Positions 24,421 through 33,460 of a DNA stretch of 64,000 bases are shown one piece after another (the first letter of the stretch is position 1; each line of letters starts with the position of its first letter). Under the pieces are notes generated by a model. That model was not told where the DNA came from. It ran no database searches and saw only the letters and a program-made list of their open reading frames with translations. A program made the position numbers and the translations under genes. The DNA comes from Sinonovacula constricta (lineage: Eukaryota > Mollusca > Bivalvia > Cardiida > Solecurtidae): positions 12,023,042 to 12,087,041 of the forward strand of contig CM017573.1 of assembly GCA_007844125.1 (NCBI GenBank). The letters are read 5' to 3'.

Positions 24421-25590
24421 GGTAAATAAGAAAAGATCTTATCAAAATAACTACCCACATTTAAATCTAATCTTCCTCGAATGGGGTGCTTAAAGCTGGT
24501 TTGTGGAGCTCTCCAACCTCGCACTCCCTGAAGGTTTTTCTATCAAACAGTTTAAATAAAAATATCCCGTCAAAGTGAGACAACTAACAGTTAGAACCTG
24601 CATCGGGATTTAAAACAGATCAAATAAACTTACATATAGACAAAATAACTAGTAATGAAATCAACATTTGTGCAATATGTGCAGTAGATAAAAGCCTCGG
24701 CAACCTAAAAATTCCAAATGAGAGAGTCGTTTTACATAAATAGGTAAATAAGAAAAAATCCTATTATTTTTTTTTAAAGATATTTAAATTTAATCTACCT
24801 GTAGACAAAGGCAAACAAGGTAAATTTAAATGTGACAAAAACACTGAGACAAAACATAACACACAAAAAGAAAAACCATCAGTTAACGCCTTGGAACGGT
24901 CAGTCGGCAAAAGGGCCAACTGGGGTGCTTAAACCTGGTTTGTGAAGCGCTCCAACCTCGGACTTCCTGAGAGTTTTTCTATCAAACAAACATTGTAAAT
25001 AAAAATATCCCGTCAAAGTGAAACAACTAACAGTAAGCACCTGCATCGGGAGTTAAAACAGATATAATGAACTTATGTACATACATAATAACTAGTAATA
25101 CAATCAACTTACAACATATGTACAGAATGTACAGTAGATAAAAGCCTGGGCAACCTAATAATTCCAAATGAAACAGTAGTTTCAAATAGAATAAAGCAGT
25201 ACAAGCGCTGATATATTATAAGAACAATATAATGACGTCATACAATGCTAAAAGTGTCAAAAGTGAAATGTAAAAATTACGAAGGAAATTATAGAATTTA
25301 AAAAAAAACAACCCAAATCAACAAAATAAAACGTAGTATTGTTTCGAGCTAATACGTTTAAAAAAACATATCATAAAAGCCGAGGATTTATCCGCAGTTG
25401 GCATATTATATGTAATAAAGGTACCAAAAGTCCCGATGTTATATCTACTGTGCAATCTCACGTAAAGGGTATAGAGACTGCTCAAGTTGTCCCACCTATA
25501 TAGGGAACGACTGGAGAGATGAAGAGACAAGAAATCCAACAGTGACTGTCCAATTATGGCTTTTCAACGGCATGTCCGGTCATCGTGTAA
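24417..25590 (+). repeat. Two nested 3' tails of the reverse-transcriptase element
   Basis: Two partial repeats (24417-24700 and 24725-25150) each contain GGTAAATAAGAAAA, a GGGGTGCTTAAA block, ATATCCCGTCAAAGTGA and CTGCATCGGGA-TTAAAACAGAT. The second leads without a break into the decayed coding region at 25592, whose transcript would run leftwards. Confidence 0.6.
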
Positions 25591-25591
25591 T

Positions 25592-26425
25592 TTAAAAGTA
25601 ATAAAAGCAATGCAAGTTCTTGACTGTAAAAGAGTCGATTGCAAGCAATGCAGTACATCGAAGGATTCTCGCGTTGTAACCGTCTGAAATACATTTTCTG
25701 ATAAGTTTTGTACGGCGGTCAGAAAAGTTATTGAGACCCTTGATTTTCTTTAACTTGTGTAAAACATTTCCATAAAATGCAGGATGTCTAATGCCTTTCT
25801 GCATAAGTGTTTTTATACTACTATTATACTTAGAAGCAATAAAACCATTGCGGTGAAAGAATTTTGAAAACGCCTTTCTTAATTTATGAAAACGAAAGCA
25901 TTGCTTTAAAAATTTAGAAGAAATAAACCGGTTTCTAGCATTGAAATCTTCTACTTTAGTACAAACCCGTGCAAACCTTGTAAGTTGTGATATGTAAATA
26001 CCATAGGAGGTAGCACGAGGTGAATCACCATCAAGGTATGGATAAATCACAATACTAAAGTTGAAATCATCTCTCTTGTCATAGATTTTAGTAGAGACGT
26101 TGTCATTGGTAATATTGATCTCAATGTCTAGAAATGCTGCATATAAATATCAGCTATTTGCTTTATTAAGGGTAAGTTCTGGAGGGTAAATCAGATGGAT
26201 CATTTGAAAAAAGAAAGGATTATCTATAGTTAGAATATCGTCAAGATAGCGTGACGTTAAATTGAAAGCCTCTATAATGTGGCTTTGGTTTGAAGGGGAT
26301 AAAATTACTTTAAATCACGTTCAAAGCAGTATAAAACACATCTGCAATTAATGGTGCACAGCTGGTTCCCATAGACTCATTCTCAGATAATATTGACAAT
26401 TGTAGGTTAGAATAGTTGAAAATTC
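25592..26425 (-). pseudogene. Decayed reverse transcriptase
   Basis: Read on the minus strand, MGTSCAPLIADVF (around 26400-26360) and RYLDDILTIDN (around 26256-26225, the YxDD catalytic motif) occur in RT order. They are followed by FLDIEINITN, IYDKRDDFNFSIV and, in the 152-codon open part, YLDGDSPRATSYG, ISQLTRFARVC and KLRKAFSKFFHRNG. These are the palm and downstream motifs of a reverse transcriptase family common in cnidarian and molluscan genomes. I cannot assign the clade. An in-frame stop after NKANS and a frameshift between the APL and YLDD motifs show it is dead. The 5' part was not found. Confidence 0.8.
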
Positions 26426-26529
26426 ATCTTTAACATAAACAGTCTTTGTATTTGTCACCGTGTAAAGGTGTGTCTGGTTAGTTGCTTTCCAAAGGGTATA
26501 AGGTGTAGTATCGCAGGAAAGTATTTTTC

Positions 26530-27300
26530 CTAGGTAAGACCGTGTCCATGTAAGGATTTATATTAACTCATTTGAATATTCACCACCTTTTTTTTAAACT
26601 ATTACAGCATAGTGTGTAAGTGTTTAGGAATCAAAACAGTGTTTTAATTTGTTACTGACAATGATATAGATATGGAATAAATTTAAAGATTCTATAATAA
26701 ATTGCTATTAAGAAATATCAAAACCAAAATAATATTTGTTTCATAAAATGATATATTTCAAAAGTGATATAGATTCTATCTTACTTTTAACATCACTGAA
26801 AATATAAACATTTAAATTGACAAATTGTACCAGTATCAGTTTCCTGAATGCACACGGAAATAAAAATAATAAGCAAGATATAAACCACTGCCTCGATAAT
26901 CTTGCAACATTTCAAAAAATCATCGTCCCGTAAATGATAAGAGACTGTCCCGTAAATAGGGCACTTATTTAGAGTACATAAATAGTAAACAAATGGTACG
27001 TTTAACGATGTTATACCATAAACATTCAAGAACAGCAATTAAAGCGTATTTATTGTGATTTATCCATAGAGTAACGTTCACTTTCATAATGTAGTATACA
27101 AAAGTTTGAAACTCCTTCTTAAACCTGACTTGCTTCAATTAATAAACTTAAGTTTCAAAAACTTCGACCCCAAAATATAAATACCAATATAACAGTTTAA
27201 ATTAAACTAACTACTGTTTGTTTTTTCTAACGTAGCGAAATGCAAAAGTCAGTTGTCCCGTAAATAATAAACAGTCCCTTTATTCACTGTTCTCTTCCAT
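26530..27300. other. Stretch without recognised genes
   Basis: Very AT-rich sequence. GTCCCGTAAATAGGG-like short motifs (CCCGTAAAT) recur at about 26927, 26950 and 27257, and again further right. No coding region was recognised. Confidence 0.5.
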
Positions 27301-27304
27301 GAAC

Positions 27305-27855
27305 TCAATAATTGCGTCTGGGACGGCAAATATCCTTTTGTTTTTTTCCTGTTGCTTGTGGATGATCTATCACTTTGAGACTGTTTTCCTTCTGGATCCA
27401 CTGGCGGTCTTGTGAAGTTGGCCATTTATACCGAGTAACCACTTTTCCACTTTTGGTCATGAAATCTATGAGCAGACAGTTGTCTATGGCTCTGATCGCT
27501 AAAACTTGTGCAATGTAACATACATCGTCATACAAAGCAACGAGAAAATCAGATACTTCTATCTTTAGCTGCCTGTTTGTGACTGTTGCTTCTTCACCTT
27601 CTGTAGCATGACCTTTCTGACTATCTTTCTCCACTGGCTCTGCAGAGTCTCTGGTGCAGGTTGCACTATTACTTTCTATCGTCTTTAGTATTACCTCTGT
27701 CCATTTGCAGTTTGATTTGCCATTGATCACATTTTCACCAAAAACAGTTCTTGCAAGCACACGCGGTTTCTCTTAGGAAACAATATGTTGTATTTGCCTT
27801 CAGTTGCAACAGCATGAAGTGACATTGTTCCTTTCACAGGCTTGATGTTTGTTAT
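27305..27855 (-). pseudogene. Conserved hypothetical C-terminal fragment with frameshift
   Basis: A 151-codon open part has balanced composition, unlike the surrounding simple sequence. Its segment VSDFLVALYDDVCYIAQV followed by VVTRYKWPTSQDRQWIQ resembles a small barrel-like (SH3/Tudor-type) C-terminal module (WVAVxYDxxWYxGxV...FKWPxxxDxxW). To my recollection, this module ends some uncharacterised invertebrate proteins, often transposon-related. Upstream in another frame lies IKPVKGTMSLHAVATEG, which appears to continue through CACKNCFGENV after a one-base shift near 27770. I know no function. It could be an exon of a live gene if the shift is a splice or sequencing effect. Confidence 0.5.
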
Positions 27856-27859
27856 TCAA

Positions 27860-28730
27860 AACTCACCTTTAGCTTTGGAAAAATGTAGACGGCACTTTTT
27901 GACAATATGGATTTCCAAGCGAAATTATAACATCCGGGGATGTTCGATTTAGCGGAAAGAACGGAAATGCACGCAAACTAGCAATGCAACCAAAGGAATA
28001 ACAGTATCTTCGCGGATGTTGACTCGTAAATGAAGTCACGTAAATGAGAAAATCAAATCGAACCAACAGTTTGATACATATTCCTCTTCAGAAGTTCAGT
28101 GCTGTTTGTCTATATTGACGTTGTCACAATTCTACTATATCTTCTTCATAAGAAATCGGTTAAAGTTTGGGCACAGAACATGAATAGAATGATACATCAC
28201 CAATATAAGATTAGTCCCGTACATTATAACACTATTTTTCTCTAAAGAAAAAAAAGTTAATCGTCCTGTAATAACAACTTGCTGGTAAAACCCTGTAAAC
28301 CATGTATGCGAGTTTTCTTTTTCTTTTTTTTTCTTTTTTAAAAAACTTGTCAAAAAGTGACAGCAATGCAGCTCCATATTTAACTATATCAAACATTTCG
28401 ATGATTTTAGGGCTGAAATAAAAGGTTGTCTCGTAAATTTATAGAATTTGGCGACATCACTAAATACAAATATATTTAATTGTAACTTTCTCTCTGAAAC
28501 ACGTCATTGGCAACGAGGGAATAATATGTAATTTTATTTGCAAACTGCTGGTTTATAGTAAGTGTTTTTTTTTCTGGGGGAAAAAACGAAAACTTCGCTG
28601 GCGACATAGTGATTTCAGAACTTTAATAATGTTTATGGCATTATAATTTTTTATGAACCAAGCTTTTTGCAAGGAATTGTTTAAGGAAAAGATGTTAAAG
28701 ATGTAGACTTTAAATCTCAGTTGCTTTTTT
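27860..28730. other. Stretch without recognised genes
   Basis: AT-rich sequence with T-rich runs near 28320-28340 and 28566. Short CCCGTA or TCGTAAATTTA motifs occur. Nothing else was recognised. Confidence 0.5.
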
Positions 28731-28734
28731 CTAG

Positions 28735-28960
28735 TGTCTATCTAAAGAAATCATCGAAATTAAGAAAACAACCCAAACCAACAAAATCAAATGTAGTATT
28801 GTGAGGAGTTAATATGTTATAAGTTTAAAAATATTATATCATATAAAGCCGAGGATTTATCCGCAATTGTTATAATTTATAAAAAAGGTACAAACAAACC
28901 CGATGTTTTATCTTTGGAAAAAGCTAGTAAAATTTTATTTAAATAATGTGAAATTACGTG
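28735..28960 (+). repeat. Reverse-transcriptase element tail copy
   Basis: AACAACCCAAACCAACAAAATC through AAAGCCGAGGATTTATCC and CCCGATGTTTTATCT matches 25295-25445 in the same orientation (first landmark described, not a full alignment). Confidence 0.6.
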
Positions 28961-29046
28961 AAAAAAACGTAAACAGAACAGAAAACTGCAGGGAGGTGTT
29001 GTACCTACATGTAAGATGATAGTTCCTTAAGAGGTTTTTGTTGTTT

Positions 29047-29331
29047 TTATGGGGATAGGGATTTGCCGGCATTTTTGCCGATACTGTGCAGCGACATTTC
29101 TATCATTATAGCACAGGGGCACTTATGAGGTGCCCAGGGACTGAATCCGGCCGGTCCATTATACTGACACCGACGAGCAAGCCGTATTGCTGTCCCCTTA
29201 GCCCCGAGCTTTAGGAGGAAAGCCGCTACTACCAACTTTAAAGTCTTTGGTTTGACCGAGCCGGGGTTTAAACCCGCGACCTCCCGATCCGCAATCCGAC
29301 GCTCTTCCACCTGAGCTATTGCGGCCTGGTT
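29047..29331 (-). repeat. tRNA-derived SINE
   Basis: On the minus strand the first 72 bases form a degenerate tRNA. They contain GGCCGCAATAGCTCAGG, GGAAGAGC (A box), an anticodon-like loop TTGCGGA, and GCGGGTTTAAACCCC (B box). The outer acceptor pairs, D-arm and most of the anticodon stem are still pairable, with mismatches at the inner acceptor and in the T-stem. The head is followed by about 210 bases of non-tRNA body (GCGGCTTTCCTCCTAAAGC ... GGCACCTCATAAGTGCC). It sits among copies of the reverse-transcriptase tail, which may be its partner. The target duplication is not clear. Confidence 0.75.
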
Positions 29332-29374
29332 TTTTTTTTATTATAATCTTCTTTCATCAGTTTAACCTCCCGAT

Positions 29375-29550
29375 GCTTGCTGTTAGTTGTCTTATTTTGA
29401 TGGTATCTTTTTTATTTTGCTCTGTTTATTTGTGTGAAAAGCATTCAGGAAGTGCGAGGTAGGAGCGCTCAACAAACCAGGTATAAGTACTACAGTCGGT
29501 CCTTTTGCCGACTGATATTTCCAAGGCGGTAACTGTTGAGTTTTCTTTGT
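29375..29550 (-). repeat. Reverse-transcriptase element tail, inverted copy
   Basis: The reverse complement contains AGTCGGCAAAAGGACC, ACCTGGTTTGTTGAGCGC and CAACTAACAGCAAGCATCG, the landmarks of the tails at 24880-25060, in the opposite orientation. Confidence 0.6.
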
Positions 29551-29553
29551 ATG

Positions 29554-29651
29554 GGATAGATTCTATTAAGACGTTTCTATAGAAAATAGAAGCCGAAACG
29601 AGCGAGTGCATGCTTCTATTTTCTATGGAAACGTCTTAATAGATTCTATCC
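29554..29651. repeat. Near-perfect 40-bp inverted repeat (hairpin)
   Basis: The left arm 29554-29593 (GGATAGATTCTATTAAGACG...) and right arm 29612-29651 are reverse complements over 40 bases with one mismatch. They are separated by an 18-base loop (29594-29611). It adjoins the reverse-transcriptase tail copy, and the break is near 29550. It may be a foldback/MITE element; a hairpin RNA is possible if transcribed. Confidence 0.9.
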
Positions 29652-30178
29652 GACTAAGAAGTCCCCGTCTTTTTTCTACCTGTTCTACGAAAATGACATG
29701 TTATTCGCTCCATAAAACTGTTAAATCAAACTGTCAATCGTCTTGACTTGTTTCAACTTGTCACAAGGGGAAGAGGTGGTTTGTTGCACATGCGCAGTTT
29801 AAAATATAATAATTTAGTAAAATAGAACGATCTATTTTATTCATTGTAAAATAGAAAGGTGTTCTACTGAAATAAATCGCTGAGGAATTGAATTTTCATA
29901 GCTTCTAATTGGCTACAAATGTAGGGCGACTTCTAATTATGTGAAATGTCTCGTCTCTGTGTGTTTGTAACTTTTACTTTTATTATGTACGCCTTTGTCT
30001 TGTTGTCGTTCAAATTTTACTATCTTTGATAATTCTTAAAGGACATTTTCTTATCTTCCTTTCATTTAATTTTGCATTTTACAAACACGTACATTTTGAA
30101 AACAAAATATTTTCTACAATTTTAGATAAAAAGTGTTTATTTCTAACTCTATTTATACACATACCAGACAACCAGTTG

Positions 30179-30405
30179 TTAAAATCCTTTCTCTAATAAC
30201 TCTCTCTTGATAAATCTCTGGCGTGTCAATGGAATTCGTGTGATATTTTTTAGCCAAATCACTGATGGTGCTGTGGCCATCTTGATTGATCTGCGCTTTC
30301 TAATTCTGCCACAAAATGATTTATATTCGGAGACCACTGCGTTGCTAAAGAGGATGTCGATGCAAGAGGAAGCAACCGTAATAGTTAAATCCTTTACTTG
30401 CTGGA
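30179..30405 (-). pseudogene. Truncated, still open copy of the receptor TM7 exon (copy 3)
   Basis: On the minus strand, CIDILFSNAVVSEYKSFC then GRIRKR aligns with [18 protein letters not shown] then DRIRKR of the intact exon. The frame stays open for about 36 more residues (RSIKMATAPSVIWLK...) where the intact exon has its TGA. It ends at TAA 30181-30179. The 5' part, with the first half of TM7 including NP, is replaced by a unit of the 49-bp repeat. An acceptor-like GGTTTTTCCAG at the break would enter in phase 0, while the upstream receptor exon ends in phase 1. I read it as a pseudo-exon. Confidence 0.6.
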
Positions 30406-30434
30406 AAAACCTTTAGAATGCTGCATAGTTTGTG

Positions 30435-30904
30435 TTAAAGGTGGTATCGGACAGTTTGCAGATATCAAATTTATGTAAAATGTCTTACCACTGCTTTAGG
30501 GAATGAGGGCATAATTACTACATAAACTCATATTTTAACATAAGTAAAGACGGTTTTGAACACTGTACAAATCGCGATTAAAGCACTCTAAATTTCAATC
30601 ATTCCAAATCTATAAATAATGGCGATCTCTGCTTAAAATAGATACCGACGTCAGAGAGGATACCTGGATAACGATATAACATAGTCTCAAAAGGAAGTTG
30701 TCTCAAGATTTTTCTATTCAAAAATATCTATCTCTGCATCATGGCTCAGGCAGGAACTCCCTGTTTGCAATGAGAAATAGTGATTTATATTTCACTATTC
30801 ACATCAGTGAGCAGAATTGTGCAGGATCTTTGCATGTAACAATGACATATTTGGTTATTTGAGAAAAAAATATTTTGGTTCAAACTGTCTGATTCCACCT
30901 TTAA
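30435..30904. mobile_element. MITE flanked by TTAA, 470 bp
   Basis: 30435-30458 (TTAAAGGTGGTATCGGACAG...) and the reverse complement of 30881-30904 agree at 22 of 24 positions. TTAA at each end matches the target duplication of piggyBac-type elements. There is no coding potential inside. Confidence 0.65.
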
Positions 30905-31029
30905 TGGTTTCAAGCAAGTGAAGGATTGGCAAATATTCATGGTGGTGTTGACGTTTCCACGTATCGTGCAAATGTGTTTTAGATGCAGATTATGCAAATT
31001 CTAAGATTGTTTTTCTATTTCTTAGGAAT

Positions 31030-32170
31030 AAGGCACATTTATCGTTGACTAAGCTATCTGAAACTCACAATACACTGAAAGATTGACCAGACACCGTGTG
31101 ATATTATGTTATCAATTTGAGAGCACTGTCTAGCACACCACTTAAACTTGCATTCTTTTTGTTGCTGTCTTTAGTTGGTTGCCGGATAAATCTATATTAC
31201 GTCGATCCTTTTTACTTAAAAAAGATAGATTAAGTTCATTAAGTATCTTGTCTTGCGATAATTCCCAAGTAATCTTTTTATTGTTTTTATTTATTTTCCT
31301 TAACTTACCTAAAATGTAGTCATCGATTTTATCAGAAAAAAATGTGCAGAAAACTTGTCATTGAGAGTATAGTTTCGTAAATTATTGTATACACAAATCA
31401 GCTGTTTTAATCAGTGACTAATTAGTGGGGATTATATAAAGTTGGGAACTTTAAATAAAGTAAATAAAGTACACAAACTTGTAAAATGCATTCGAAAGAA
31501 ATGACGCTTGTTAGAAACTTAATACGATAGAAACGCGGATAATGTTCGTTTGGTCAATACGAACCAATTATATTTCTACACTTTTTCTGTTCATTACATA
31601 ACTGAAGACTTTGGTTTAATCGATCGTGACACTAAACAGACCGTAAGATTTGATGGCATCAATTAGATAACCGGCGTCCGTTAAACTTTGGCACTTTTGG
31701 TCGCAATTTTTCGTTTGTTTGCGGGTAAAATACCAAATCTACATTAAGTCGATCCTTCGGATATGTATTTTGCCTACAATAATAGATTAATTACGTTAAA
31801 TATTTTATCTTGTTTTTGTTGTTTTAAAGCTAAGGAATCTTATTTAATATTTTTACTTACTTAAAATGGCAGTCTGCCATTTCATAAAAAACTTGCAGAA
31901 ACTTTGTAGTTAAAGGTTTGGATACTTTAATTATTGCATACAAAACAGTATTGATTTTATACATGGCTTATAATTGAGAAAATTGTCAAAAGTAGAAATC
32001 TGAAAAAAAAAAGGAAATACAAATGTGTGTAATTAAAACAATTCAAAAAAGCATAATGCTTGTTAGAAACTAAATAAGACAGAAACGCGAATTATATTCC
32101 ATCGATGATTTTGACAAAATTACATTTGTACACTTTTTTAGCTTTTCTTCCCGGTGGAGACTTTTCTCGA
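31030..32170 (+). repeat. Degenerate tandem repeat of about 550-580 bp, two or more units
   Basis: GCTTGTTAGAAACT-AATA followed by GAAACGCG recurs at 31507 and 32058. TTGTATAC/TTGCATACA blocks recur at 31384 and 31935. ACACTAAACAGA blocks recur at 31630 and 32177. Further diverged units seem to continue to 33240, each followed by a receptor-exon-like segment or its remnant. Confidence 0.5.
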
Positions 32171-32252
32171 TCCTTACACTAAACAGATAAAACACATGAT
32201 TCCAATCGTCCTTTTACTGGTCAGCCTTGATTAATCGCTTACATGTCAATGA

Positions 32253-32330
32253 CAATTTGACTCGTTTGAATTCTGTGCAGACACTGTCACAGATACAGCC
32301 GGGAAACTTTACTGCATGGATATTGTAATC
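32253..32330 (-). pseudogene. Decayed copy of the receptor TM7 exon (copy 2)
   Basis: On the minus strand CDSVCTEFKRV aligns with [11 protein letters not shown] of the intact exon. Nucleotide similarity continues into TTTGAATTCTGTGCAGACA. The NPxxY part is lost. Confidence 0.55.
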
Positions 32331-32479
32331 CAATAGACATCGTTGCATAGAAAGTTCGCTATTAAGAGCTATAGCGCAGAAAATGCAAATTTGAAAACTA
32401 TGCTCAAGTCACTTTCACAAAACAGATTAAACATTGCTTTCATGATAAGAATACATGATTGTCTTGGAATTTAAATTTA

Positions 32480-32690
32480 TGAATATCTTTCTAACTTTAT
32501 TTGACTTAACAATTTTGAGTTGCCGAGGATTGTATCAACATATTATGTTACTAGTTATTATGTCTGTATATAAGTTCATTTATATCACCTTGAACTACCG
32601 ATGTCGGTGCTCAGTGTTAGTTGTCTTACTCAGGTGGAATATTTTTATTTACACTGTTTGTTTGATAGAAAAAACAACAGATTAACCATT
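32480..32690 (-). repeat. Reverse-transcriptase element tail, inverted copy
   Basis: ATATTTTTATTTACACTG, GTTAGTTGTCTTACT and CTAGTTATTATGTCTGTA are reverse complements of landmarks at 24960-25100. Confidence 0.5.
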
Positions 32691-33329
32691 GCCTCATTGA
32701 AAGAAATACATGCTTTTTCTTTATGAGGCAATATAAGGGAAGAAAATTAATCACTATAGCCTGAAAATATGCCGTTTTTCTATAGATGTTTAACTTTTAC
32801 CGGAGACAACTTAATCTCAATCAGAAGACTGAGCTGTCTCAAAAATACAATACACAGAAACATTTATCAGACACCGTAAAATATGACGTCATCAATTACA
32901 GACCTCTGTCTAGCACGCCGCGGTCCAGTTTAAGTTAAACAACAGCGATTTATGCTAAGGTATACTACGAGATTTTCTTAAAACAAGTAAGATGAAGAAT
33001 AAAAACTTGAAAAAAAATGAATGACTCTTAATTAGTGAAGTATACACAAAAACGTTTTCAAAACGTGGGTCACTTAGTTTAGAGTAAAATAAGGCAAAAA
33101 AGTTTCTTTTAGTGATTTTTATATAAAAAGAACAACACATATATTTCTACAATTGTAAACTTCCATAGAGTATGTTAGCTGGTCTCGATATTTACACAAA
33201 ACAGTCGACTTATTACCAAAATTTCTCTCCCAAGTAAATTTTGATAAATCGTTTAATGTTCAATGAACATTTGTGCATTTATAGTTTCACCTCATCCCTG
33301 ATCGTTTTGCAGGCTCGCAGCCAGAATGG

Positions 33330-33460
33330 TCACCGTTTTCTTATTCTGTCGCAGAATGATTTGAATTCTGAGCAGACAGAATCGCTGAAGACGAGGTAGA
33401 TCCATGGATTTGTGCAGCTGTTAAGACTGGCAAGGAGTAAAATGATGGTGTACGCCGCGC
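33330..33460 (-). CDS. Vasopressin/oxytocin-like receptor, last exon (TM7)
   Basis: The minus-strand exon encodes [18 protein letters not shown] then [18 protein letters not shown] then DRIRKR and TGA (33332-33330). LNSCxNPWIY is the TM7 signature of vasopressin/oxytocin-type receptors, with NPxxY as NPWIY. The acceptor TTTTCCATTTCAG lies at 33469-33461. The exon starts in phase 1, matching the donor at 52818, so GGC is completed across the junction. The cytoplasmic tail after TM7 is only about 16-18 residues, short for the family, so a further 3' exon or alternative end cannot be excluded. Four decayed copies of this exon lie downstream at 32.3, 30.2, 23.3 and 22.6 kb. The 88-bp satellite begins one base upstream of the exon. 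Confidence 0.9.

Noticed and set aside
29254..29325. Functional tRNA gene
   Set aside because: Mismatches in the inner acceptor, anticodon and T stems, and a long non-tRNA body follow; it is a SINE head.
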